Shown: piece by piece, positions 1 through 8,601 of the stretch
How positions within the stretch are numbered: position 1 is the first letter of the stretch
How the letters are laid out: each line of letters starts with the position of its first letter
DNA from: Bryopsis sp. KO-2023
Taxonomy: Eukaryota > Chlorophyta > Ulvophyceae > Bryopsidales > Bryopsidaceae
Direction: 5' to 3'
Length of the DNA stretch: 64,000 nucleotides
Assembly: GCA_030272585.1 (NCBI GenBank)
Contig: BSYQ01000014.1
Span: forward strand, 2,294,001-2,358,000
The notes under the pieces: model-generated
What the model was told of the DNA's origin: nothing
Seen by the model: the letters and a program-made list of their open reading frames with translations, nothing else
Databases searched by the model: none
Position numbers and translations under genes: made by a program

Positions 1-428
1 TGTAGTATTTAGGCTATTGAATAGCCTTTGGAAATTTTCAAACCGGGCAGAGTTAAACTAAACCTTTGGTCTGGGTATTGTACTCAGGTGTCTGCTGTGC
101 TCACGGTCACTCTCACATCAAAGAGTGAGCACAATGAGATTATCAAAAAAATATGGTCCTTGGGCGTTGGTTTGAAGATAGTGGGGAAAGAAACGGCACC
201 ATCACATTGAGGTCTTTGAAGTGGGAAATGAAGCAGCGTAAAAGCGGAAGGGGATTTGAGCATTCTTGTTTTTTAATAGATGTACGGGCAATACGAAAAC
301 AAGTGCTAATTGGGAAGGATTACAAAAAAGCTGAGTTTTCTGATGGTTCGGCTTGGATTAGGGGGATCAAGAAATCTGAAAGAAGATTTTACTTGAACGA
401 TCTTGTAGAAGTGCGTGATTGGGCTTGA
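1..428 (+). CDS. Possible 3' end of an unrecognised gene
   Basis: Two overlapping reading frames lie here. One runs from about 25 (just after an AG that could be a splice acceptor) to 210, and another runs from about 150 to 428, ending in a TGA. The residues near the end (positions 300-425) have a plausible mix of charged and aromatic residues, but I recognise no domain. It could be the last exon or exons of a gene that starts left of the window, or simply chance open frames. No clean GT-AG joining of the two frames was settled. Confidence 0.2.
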
Positions 429-587
429 ATATGTTTTGGGGATTGCAACTCACATAAAGATGCTTGTATTGATTGTATTATATGGATTCTTGTGTAAGAT
501 TCTCTCTCCAAAATGTCTGTGTTATTGTTGCAGCCCCTGTAACATTTTCATTGTGACAATGCAGTCCACCCAGCTTCCACCCCAATA

Positions 588-778
588 AAAGTCACCCAAC
601 TGTTTTCCGGCTTAAGTCACCCAGCTCGCACCTCAACATGAGTCGCCCGACGTTCGAGCGACATGAGCTACCCAACTGTTTTTCGGCTCAAGTCACCCAG
701 CTCCCATCTCAACATGAGTCGCCCAACTTTCAAGCGACATGAGCTGCCTAGCTTTTTATCGACTTAAGTCACTTGACT
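588..778. repeat. Tandem repeat, about 76-bp period, 2.5 copies
   Basis: A unit containing the words 'gtcacccaactg', 'aagtcacccagct' and 'tcaacatgagtcgccc' starts near 594, recurs near 670 (76 bp later), and recurs in degraded, truncated form near 746. The copies differ by a few substitutions. It lies between the possible gene end and the retroelement. No coding potential is seen. Confidence 0.85.
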
Positions 779-794
779 CGAAAGTATAACTTTA

Positions 795-850
795 AGTTGG
801 GCAAAGTCGGTACCGACTTTTACCCAACTCAAAACCCGACTTAAGTCGGG
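795..850. repeat. Two adjacent palindromes
   Basis: Positions 795-829 form a near-perfect inverted repeat centred on 'ggtacc' (arms agttggg...cccaact). Positions 835-850 are a perfect 16-bp palindrome, cccgacttaagtcggg. Both share the 'aagtcgg' word with the tandem repeat just upstream. They could form hairpins or cruciforms, but function is unknown. Confidence 0.85.
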
Positions 851-970
851 GCGGAAAATTTGGGATGTGGCTCTTTGTGACACACAGTGTGTGTTGGTGC
901 GTATTTTTTTGCTCGTTCTTGGGGGGTACTCGATACTTCCACCCAAAAACGCCAAAACAAGTTGAAAATG

Positions 971-1159
971 ATGTTATTAACTTCCAGTTCATGAGTTTAT
1001 GGGCTGGGTCGGTACTGGGCGGGTTTTGCTGGCACAGTCAGCCGCGGCTGACGCATTTGTGGCAGCGCTTGCGTTTTGTGTTTGGGGCAGCGTGCGCCTT
1101 GTTTTAGTTTGTGGCTTTAAAAGGCGTTGTCCTTATGTTCTCGCCACCTTTTTGCTTTT
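971..1159 (+). repeat. Split direct repeat A1 (left end of PAT-like element)
   Basis: This 189-bp block begins atgttattaacttccag and is repeated, apparently without a difference, at 5098-5286. It forms the left terminus of the element and probably carries promoter sequence for its transcript. Confidence 0.93.
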
Positions 1160-1222
1160 TGCAAAAACCGACCTTCACTCCCGTGAACGGTTCGGCTCCT
1201 TGAAGGAGATCTTTACCCCCGA

Positions 1223-1906
1223 ATGGAAAACGCTTTGCTGGAAGCTCTGCGACATATACTAGGCCAGGACCTAGGAAATTTTGACGAAGCCTACGTGAGG
1301 CAGTCTTTTGTTACCGCGATCGAAAAAATACCACACGTTTCGACTAACCCGGTCGATCGTCCGAGTGGAACTACGTTAGGAGAATACTTCCCTATCGAAG
1401 GGACAGTGCAGGGGTTTCGTTTGTTAGAAAAGCTCGGGCCAGGGGGATTCGGGAGCGAGCTCCGAACTTGGTCGCCAGTTGTTTCAGCTTTGTTCGACCT
1501 CACCACAGGCTTTTTGACTATCCTGTGCAGTCCGCACACGCCACCTGCAGTGCGCCAAGTTCTAGGTCCTTACGCCCAAGGCTTTTACAGAACCTTAGTT
1601 CTCTCCGTCGAAAGTCTAGAAGTTTTGAGGTTAAAGGCAGATAGTGGTGAAAGTCACCCAGGGGCGTGGAAACTTTTGCAGGAAAAAATACGCCTTTCGT
1701 TTGCGGCGAAACAGTTTAGCGGAACAAGAACCGTTAGTACGCTCGAAAGTTTGAGCGAAGACTACCTGAAGTCTCTTTCTAAGTCACTAGGACAACAACG
1801 CGCTCAGGGTTCGCGACCTCAGGGACGAAAACGAAACGATAGTGGAGCGGGAACGAGTGGAGGCAATCGCGATCGAGGAAAAGAGAAAACCACAAAAACG
1901 GAATAA
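1223..1906 (+). CDS. ORF1 of the PAT-like element (gag position)
   Basis: This 227-residue frame lies directly after the left repeat, where tyrosine-recombinase retroelements carry their gag-like ORF. The C-terminal third is rich in Arg, Lys, Ser and Gly, consistent with nucleic-acid binding. I see no zinc knuckle and recognise no domain by sequence. Its stop overlaps the next ATG by one base, so ORF2 may be translated by reinitiation. The assignment rests mainly on position. Confidence 0.7.
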   Translation: MENALLEALRHILGQDLGNFDEAYVRQSFVTAIEKIPHVSTNPVDRPSGTTLGEYFPIEGTVQGFRLLEKLGPGGFGSELRTWSPVVSALFDLTTGFLTILCSPHTPPAVRQVLGPYAQGFYRTLVLSVESLEVLRLKADSGESHPGAWKLLQEKIRLSFAAKQFSGTRTVSTLESLSEDYLKSLSKSLGQQRAQGSRPQGRKRNDSGAGTSGGNRDRGKEKTTKTE

Positions 1907-3924
1907 TGGATCCGTACCAGGCGTGGACTTCGCTCCAGGTGCGCGCTCGTTATCAGGAATGGGTCAGAGTGGGGACGAGCCAAAGGGTGCTCAACCGTAT
2001 TCGAAACGGTATACAGGCCAGGTTTGTCGGCGTACCCGACCCAGTTCGTCCGAAAAAAAGAGTGAGACCTGTCGAAAAAAACGCAGAATGGGAAAAAATC
2101 AAACAGGATTATCTCAGAAAAGGGGCGATTCAGCAAATCGCAGCGCCTAGCGCAAGTGGGATTTGCAGTCATGCTTTTTTAGTAGATAAACGGAACGAGA
2201 ACGGAGAGGTTAGCGGTAAGCGGTTGATCATTGATTTGCGACCGTTGAATCGCCAGGTCGAACCTCATCCAGTGCAGTATGAGGATCTTAGGTCTCTTTC
2301 GACACATCTCAGACCTAACGATTACATGATCAAATGGGATTTAAAAGATGCATTTTTTCATTTGGGTATAGACCCCATGCATCAAGAGTTTTTTGAGTTT
2401 GAGATGGAAGGGGAGTTTTTTCGTTGTACTTCCCTTCCTTTCGGTTATCGGGGCTCTCCTCTTCTTTTTTGCGAACTAATTCAACAGTTCGTACGTTTTT
2501 TACGAAACCCCGGAGGAGTAGCCCATCTTGAATCACAAGGGGATCATGATTTTATTTTTCAGTTTTGGGATCGATATCGGAATTCGATCGATCCAGTTCG
2601 TATCACATGGTATCTCGACGATTTTATGGGGATGCATGGGGACCCCGCTGAATTGGAGATTTTTGGTTCGTTAGTCAAGGGAATGATGAGTCAGTTGGGA
2701 TTACAGTGGAAGGAAGAAAAATCTTCCTGGAATCCCCAGCGACGACTTCAGCACCTCGGTTTTCTTGTCGATACCGAGTCGTGCTTGTTTATTTTGCCCC
2801 CTCACAGGCTGGCGAAGCTCAAGAAGCTCGCTCGCCGCGTTCGAGTTACAGCGCTGCAGAAGGGACGTCGTTTGCCCGCTCGGGATCTCGCGCAGTTCAC
2901 AGGGTATGCGCAATCCTGTCGCCTCGCCATTCCAGGGACGCGCTACTGGCTCCACCACCTCTATCGCTGTCTACAGGGCCTGCGTTCTTGGAGCAGTCGA
3001 GTTCAGGTGTCGCGGCCAGCTTTGGCGGAGCTCCGCCATTGGCAGAAGCTGGATCCCGACACAGTATCCATGGCACTTTGGCCACCACTTCCGACGCACA
3101 CTTTGAGCGTCGACGCCAGTACAACGGGGTGGGGAGCGAAGTTGGAAACCCCTGGACAGAGAGTTCCAGCACTCGCCGCGGGTTTCTGGCAACACACGGA
3201 GAAGGAGCACATCAACGGCCTGGAGATTACGGCGGTGCGCAAAGCCGTCGATTATTTCAAATCGGAGCTGCGCAATCAACGCATCACCCTGGTGACAGAC
3301 AGTTTGGTCACCCGCTGGGTACTGAGTCGGCAGAATTCCCGTTCCAGCGCGTTACATCGCACGTACAGTCACGTGTATCGCCTGCTGGATTCATTGGGGA
3401 TCGACATGGAGCTCAAGTGGATACCGTCCAAGGACAACCATATGCCCGACATACTGTCCCGACTCACGTCAGCCGAGGAGTACAGACTACACCCGTCGTT
3501 ATTCACGACTATCCAACGCCAGTACCACTGCACGTGCGACCGGTTCGCATCATTGGGGACACGTCAACTCGGACGGTACCACTCATTACAGGAGGAGTCG
3601 GGCACAGAGGGGGGCAACTGCTTACGTCATCCCATTGCGAGCTGGCGGACGGAACGCAACTGGGTGTTCCCCCCGCTTTCGGAGTTACCGACGACTATCG
3701 AGTTTCTACTCCGACATCGCCTGCCAGCCTTGTGCCTAGTTCCCCATTGGGGACACCGCGCGTGGTTCCAACGGATAGCAGCGTCGGCCAAGAGGATAGT
3801 GACTTTTCCTCCGAGCGCGAGCACGATCATTCCAGGACGTTTCGGAGGGACCGTACCGCCGAACGCCTCAAGTTGGCGCTGGAGTGTTTATCAGACGGAG
3901 ACTGGATCACCCGTCTGGTGCTGA
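1906..3924 (+). CDS. Reverse transcriptase / RNase H of the PAT-like element
   Basis: Recognisable retroelement reverse transcriptase blocks are present: LIIDLRPLN (fingers), KWDLKDAFFHLGI (first catalytic Asp region), the SLPFGYRGSP block, and the YLDD catalytic box in WYLDDFMGMHGDP. An RNase H domain follows, with LSVDASTTGWGAKLE and later VTDSLVTRWVLS and WIPSKDNHMPDILSRL. This RT-RH order and the style of the boxes match DIRS-order elements. Reverse transcription would copy the element RNA into DNA for recombinase-mediated insertion. The 3' part overlaps the recombinase frame, an arrangement known in this family. Confidence 0.9.
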   Translation: MDPYQAWTSLQVRARYQEWVRVGTSQRVLNRIRNGIQARFVGVPDPVRPKKRVRPVEKNAEWEKIKQDYLRKGAIQQIAAPSASGICSHAFLVDKRNENGEVSGKRLIIDLRPLNRQVEPHPVQYEDLRSLSTHLRPNDYMIKWDLKDAFFHLGIDPMHQEFFEFEMEGEFFRCTSLPFGYRGSPLLFCELIQQFVRFLRNPGGVAHLESQGDHDFIFQFWDRYRNSIDPVRITWYLDDFMGMHGDPAELEIFGSLVKGMMSQLGLQWKEEKSSWNPQRRLQHLGFLVDTESCLFILPPHRLAKLKKLARRVRVTALQKGRRLPARDLAQFTGYAQSCRLAIPGTRYWLHHLYRCLQGLRSWSSRVQVSRPALAELRHWQKLDPDTVSMALWPPLPTHTLSVDASTTGWGAKLETPGQRVPALAAGFWQHTEKEHINGLEITAVRKAVDYFKSELRNQRITLVTDSLVTRWVLSRQNSRSSALHRTYSHVYRLLDSLGIDMELKWIPSKDNHMPDILSRLTSAEEYRLHPSLFTTIQRQYHCTCDRFASLGTRQLGRYHSLQEESGTEGGNCLRHPIASWRTERNWVFPPLSELPTTIEFLLRHRLPALCLVPHWGHRAWFQRIAASAKRIVTFPPSASTIIPGRFGGTVPPNASSWRWSVYQTETGSPVWC

Positions 3925-4964
3925 ACGACTATTCGGAGTTTTGGTCACAACAGTTGGCTACGTTGGGCGAGGAGAGAGGTTTGGCTTTGTTGCACCAGCG
4001 TTTGAATGCGTTGGCGCCAAGTACACAGAAGGGGTTGCGCCCCCAGTTTTCTCGGTTTTTATTGTTTTGTCTTGGCGAACTATTTGAGGCTTTTCCTCCC
4101 GATGAGTCTACCTTGCTGGCTTACGTCCATGCCATGAAGGCCTCCGGCTCAGTGGTTGTGACGACCGCCACCACTTACCTTTCTGGAATTGCAAGCGTGA
4201 TGAAACTTCTCGGCTGGGAGCTTTTGACTTTTACCAGCATGATCAACGGCGTGCTAAGTGGTTGGGGCAAGGAGAGGCCACGAGACGACGCCATTCAGGC
4301 GTTTTCGCCTCTCGTTTTGGAACGCATTTTGGCGACTGTGACGCCCGAGCTGGCATTGGCGCCTTTTCGTGACGTCTTACTCGTGCCCACCCTCTACTTG
4401 TTTTTCTCTCGATCCTGCAGCGGCGCCGGGGTTTTGGAAGGAGACCTGGAGGTTCTGCTGGCCGACAACGCACTCTTTTTTCGAGAGCGCTATACCAAGG
4501 GCGTCGGCTCCCAAAGTTCGCCGCGGTTGCGCCTGCGCACCCTCAGGGATCTCCCCTCCTTTCTCCTGGACCTCTACCTGCTCTATTTTTCCCGGCGTCG
4601 CGAAGCCTGGATCGCTGCTGGCACGGAGTCTTCCTACATTTGGCAGTTACCTGATGACCCTCCCCCCACCACCGGTGCCTCCATTCGCACCCGGTTTCAA
4701 GCCTTCTGTGAGTTCTACCAACCTATGCTGCCCCCAGGCGACTGGACTTCGCACTCTCTGCGTCGTGGTGGCGCTACAGCGGCTCTCCATTCCGGCGTTC
4801 CCGTTTGGAAGCTGCGCATTTGGGGTGGATGGTCTGCCCGCTCTAACGCCATCTGGCGTTATTTGGACTTGGCAGCTTCGGCAGCACCCTTTGGCGCTAC
4901 CCTGTTCGCGGGCTTGTCTGCGCCTCCTGCGTCTTTTCTCGACGATACTTCTGTCTTCGAGTGA
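2706..4964 (+). CDS. Tyrosine recombinase frame of the PAT-like element
   Basis: This is a long open frame. Its recognisable recombinase part covers roughly 3870-4964, and the earlier part shadows the RT-RH gene in another frame. Near the end the catalytic region of a tyrosine recombinase is visible: SHSLRRGGATAAL (the HxLR box) followed about 30 residues later by WGGWSARSNAIWRYL (the nucleophilic Tyr). Elements of this order use the enzyme to insert a circular DNA intermediate instead of using an integrase. The overlap of RT-RH and recombinase frames is usual for the family. No methyltransferase domain of DIRS1 type was seen, as in PAT-like elements. Confidence 0.85.
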   Translation: MEGRKIFLESPATTSAPRFSCRYRVVLVYFAPSQAGEAQEARSPRSSYSAAEGTSFARSGSRAVHRVCAILSPRHSRDALLAPPPLSLSTGPAFLEQSSSGVAASFGGAPPLAEAGSRHSIHGTLATTSDAHFERRRQYNGVGSEVGNPWTESSSTRRGFLATHGEGAHQRPGDYGGAQSRRLFQIGAAQSTHHPGDRQFGHPLGTESAEFPFQRVTSHVQSRVSPAGFIGDRHGAQVDTVQGQPYARHTVPTHVSRGVQTTPVVIHDYPTPVPLHVRPVRIIGDTSTRTVPLITGGVGHRGGQLLTSSHCELADGTQLGVPPAFGVTDDYRVSTPTSPASLVPSSPLGTPRVVPTDSSVGQEDSDFSSEREHDHSRTFRRDRTAERLKLALECLSDGDWITRLVLNDYSEFWSQQLATLGEERGLALLHQRLNALAPSTQKGLRPQFSRFLLFCLGELFEAFPPDESTLLAYVHAMKASGSVVVTTATTYLSGIASVMKLLGWELLTFTSMINGVLSGWGKERPRDDAIQAFSPLVLERILATVTPELALAPFRDVLLVPTLYLFFSRSCSGAGVLEGDLEVLLADNALFFRERYTKGVGSQSSPRLRLRTLRDLPSFLLDLYLLYFSRRREAWIAAGTESSYIWQLPDDPPPTTGASIRTRFQAFCEFYQPMLPPGDWTSHSLRRGGATAALHSGVPVWKLRIWGGWSARSNAIWRYLDLAASAAPFGATLFAGLSAPPASFLDDTSVFE

Positions 4965-4982
4965 CGCCGTGGCGGTTCGGTG

Positions 4983-5097
4983 GGCATATTTGATTTTCGA
5001 ACATATGGGACAGTTTTTTAAAGGTTGAATGAATGATTTCTTGGAGTGTCTGTGTGGTTGTGTTGGGGTGGGTACTTCGAGCCAGTTTTTTCCATAA
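4983..5097 (+). repeat. Split direct repeat B1 (internal)
   Basis: This 115-bp block starts ggcatatttgattttcg and ends ttttttccataa. It is repeated, apparently identically, at 5414-5528 and abuts A2 with no gap. Confidence 0.93.
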
Positions 5098-5286
5098 ATG
5101 TTATTAACTTCCAGTTCATGAGTTTATGGGCTGGGTCGGTACTGGGCGGGTTTTGCTGGCACAGTCAGCCGCGGCTGACGCATTTGTGGCAGCGCTTGCG
5201 TTTTGTGTTTGGGGCAGCGTGCGCCTTGTTTTAGTTTGTGGCTTTAAAAGGCGTTGTCCTTATGTTCTCGCCACCTTTTTGCTTTT
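5098..5286 (+). repeat. Split direct repeat A2 (internal)
   Basis: Second copy of the 189-bp left repeat, offset exactly 4127 bp from A1. It lies directly between B1 and a 127-bp spacer that precedes B2. Confidence 0.93.
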
Positions 5287-5413
5287 CCCGCCCACCCGGC
5301 CCGTTTTTCTTTGGTATTTTGTGCAGTTTTTTGTTTAAGTCCTGCACGGGGAAAAGAGAGTTACAGGGAAATGAATGAGGATTTTGTATAGGGGGTAATC
5401 TCTTTCGGACAAA

Positions 5414-5528
5414 GGCATATTTGATTTTCGAACATATGGGACAGTTTTTTAAAGGTTGAATGAATGATTTCTTGGAGTGTCTGTGTGGTTGTGTTGGGGT
5501 GGGTACTTCGAGCCAGTTTTTTCCATAA
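5414..5528 (+). repeat. Split direct repeat B2 (right end of element)
   Basis: Second copy of the 115-bp B repeat, offset 431 bp from B1. It ends the element; the flank continues tgtgtatctttcc. Confidence 0.92.
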
Positions 5529-8500
5529 TGTGTATCTTTCCTCAAATCCTTGTTTTGTCGATAAAATAAAGGTTTTAACGCCACCAGTACAGTAATATTT
5601 CAGCGCACGTTCGCGCCAACATAGGCGAGCACCACTTTTCGCCAAAAAACTCAGCAAGCTGGGAAACACCACCATGCATCTTGAGTCTACTTTTGATCAG
5701 CTTTTTCACTGACACTTGCTTTTCAAAATGATTTCAGTGCTTTTGGTGAACCCAAATCATATCCTGAGAAGTCAGGTATTTTGGAGCTTTGTCGTGCACG
5801 CTTTTCACGTTTTGGAAAGAGTGAGATCGCAGCGAGGGACTCCATTCACTGACTGCCTCAATTGATGGGAATTGCATGCTGTCACTCTTTTTATTCTTTT
5901 GCTTTGTGCTTAGATAGAGGACGAGGGTGATCTCCCATTCTCAGAGGACTCGGTCGACATTCTTAAGATTTGAAAAGTGGAATGAGGTTTGGAAACCAAC
6001 AGATAACTAGGGAGCTCATGCCAGTGCTAATGCCTGAATTTGATTGACCAATAAACCAGGATTTGATTGAAATGGGTCACGACCTCGTGTTGCTTTCGTG
6101 CTAAAAGGCATTCATGATGATCTTTCGGAACGAGACTTTTATCCATCATTTTGCCATAAGAAATGCACCAGAGATGAATCTTATTTTCGATTGTTTCATG
6201 GCGAATATCAACGCGTGTTGAAATCAACTCTTTACAGAGAAAAAAAAAGCATTCAACACATCCTTTTTCAATGAACGAACGTTAACCATAAATCTTACAG
6301 GTTCTCACCACACGATTGAAACACTTTTAAAAAATAAGATTGATTCTAGAGGATGGGCAACGTTTTGGACTTTAACCACCTCATTGCTGGCTTCATGACA
6401 GATAGAAGTGCACGGAAAGTTCAAACTTTCTTGTTCTTCCTGACACAATGCTTGATGTTGCAAGAAACAGAGATGATGAGTTGGTAAAATTGCAAAAAAA
6501 AAAGAAGGTCCTTTGTATTCCTTTTTTGCTTGGACCATGTTGAAGATCCATCGATTTCAGACAACGCTATGCATCAAGCGGCAATACAATGTGGAGCAGT
6601 AGGCGTCAAACCAGATGAAGTGGTGATTTTTCATGTGAAAAATAAAGCAACCACTCAAACCTCCGTGTCCTCATCCATATATATATCAGCAAGGATCCCC
6701 CCAAGTTGGCATGACAGGCAAACGAACTCCTCATGAGAAATTTACCATGTTCAACGTGAAATTGGCCAATTTCAACAACTGTGGGAGTTGCAGTCCATCT
6801 CTTAAGATGAGCCTTCAACAATAATTTTCTGAGCCAATTTTGATGGACAGAAACAAATAAAGAGGATGAATCAAATACTGGCTGGCAACAGCCACATAGC
6901 ATGTGTTGAACAGTGGATGTAGTTTTACCAACCAAAAAACAACTATCATTGTTCCACATGATGTCTGGAATCTGGAATCTTTATTTTTCATCTCTTTCTT
7001 TTTTCTCACATGATGTCACGCAAGAACAGTAACAGTTGGAAGACTGAAGCAAATGATGGGGAAAACTTCAGCGATTGCATTGACTCCACATGAACATTAT
7101 CGAACCATTCTTGATGGAAAAAACAGAGTCTGTGCGCCATTATGCCAACGAAAAACACGTCCATATACTTTTGCTTTTGCCTCAACACTTGAAAAGACTC
7201 AAGAAAATGGCTTTGCTGCTGTGTCCACTCAGTGGAAAGAAGGCCTTTTTGAGAATTTTGTGTCGTACGAGACTCCATGGGTTGGATATTCAACATTTCG
7301 GCCAAGTCCGTCAGCACAAGGAGGCTAACGGATGGGAACGAAAAGAGGAAAAAAAAAACAAGAGTAAAACTGGAGCTGTTCTTCAAATCGTCACCCATCG
7401 AAATCGCCCAGTGTCAAAGTGAAAGGCACCTTTGTGGTGTCGAAGAAAATGATCAAAAAGGGAGTCAACCAAAAAAAAGCAGGAAAAAATGGTGTATTTT
7501 CATCAAAAGCATTGAGGTAGTGTGTGGTCGAGCAACTATTTGACAGAACTCCGAACACGAAGCGATGAAAACCTCTCGAGAAGCAGAAAAAGACGTGGAA
7601 AAAAACGTCATAGAACCTCTCGAGGCCAAAAAAAAACGCTTCTTTGAATTCGACGTGAAAACGAATCCTTGATTGGTCCACAGATCAAGGCGTGGCTTCA
7701 ACGAAACCACTGTGGGGAAAGTGAAAGAATGGAAGTTCTTGGGCTAACCGTCAGTGACTGACACAAAAACAGCAGTTGGCAAAACTGCTTTTATCGAAAC
7801 ACCGAGCGGAAGAATGGTGAATCGAAGCGAGCAAACCTTACATAAACTTGCTTGGAAAACAAAAAAAAGATTGATGGGTTGATCAATCTCCCCCTCAACG
7901 TCTCAAGGAATTCAATGTCGATTCCATACCCTAATTAGGATGCCTATTGAAGATTGCTTTTTCTTTGCCGAAACTCGTCGAAGAGGGGAAGGAGAAAAAA
8001 TACCAAAGACACGGTCAAAAATAACACAGCAGTTGAAGTCAAAAATGAAGCCCGCTGCTGACTAATCATTCACTTATGCTCTGAACCTCTGTTTCCTTCA
8101 CATCTTCACCTGTGCATTACTGAAAAGAAAAAAAAAAGTTGCATTGCTGTTACGAGGAACTCTATCAAACCCAAAGTTTCGGAGTAGGGTGTCCCCTCAG
8201 ATACTCGATCACCCAAGAAAAATGAATGCAAAAGAAAACTCCCTGGACAAAAAAAAATAAAAATCCCACCGTTCCAAAAGAAATATGATTAAGCTAGAAG
8301 AGATTACAATAGAAAAACAAGAAAAAACGAGCACAAACCCCAGAAGACAATGTTTCATAACTGCATTTTTTCCCACCAAGGTGGCGACTCCTAGTCCACC
8401 ACACTCGCTCGTTGCGATTCCTAGGAATCTCGTTCATATGCTTGGTCTGTGTCGAAATTCGAAAAGACTTTCAATGGAACATTCTGTGATGCCGAACGCT

Positions 8501-8601
8501 GGGTTTATGAGATGTGCTGCGCAGAAAGGATATACCCTCGTCCGCACGTTGCGTTGGACAATTAAAAAGACGCAGTCGTCAAAAACGTGTGGAGCTGAAC
8601 C
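5529..8601. other. Intergenic stretch, no supported gene
   Basis: This is AT-rich sequence with many A-runs and only short, conflicting open frames on both strands. A minus-strand frame at about 6606-6959 contains a Cys/His-spaced segment (TTSTVQHMLCGC) that recalls the C-terminal finger of some retroelement polymerases, but nothing else supports it. The last few hundred bases (8290-8601) should hold the promoter and 5' leader of the phosphatase gene. I see nothing else to annotate. Confidence 0.5.

Larger units (their letters stand above)
971..5528 (+). mobile_element. PAT-like tyrosine-recombinase (DIRS-order) retrotransposon
   Basis: This retroelement carries, in order, a gag-position ORF, a reverse transcriptase/RNase H ORF and a tyrosine recombinase, which defines the DIRS order. 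Its ends are split direct repeats: A1 (971-1159) at the left, then B1 (4983-5097) abutting A2 (5098-5286), a spacer, and B2 (5414-5528) at the right. That A1-ORFs-B1-A2-B2 plan is the hallmark of PAT/Ngaro-type elements, as opposed to the inverted repeats of DIRS1. By eye, A1 and A2 are identical over 189 bp and B1 and B2 over 115 bp, so the insertion looks young. The element looks whole at this level of reading. No target-site duplication is evident, as expected for recombinase-mediated integration. An 'atg' triplet occurs at the left junction, the internal B1-A2 junction and the right junction. Confidence 0.9.

Noticed and set aside
6606-6959. Possible retroelement polymerase C-terminus on the minus strand
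   Set aside because: Only a short Cys/His-spaced segment resembles such proteins. No reverse transcriptase blocks were found in the flanking 2 kb.
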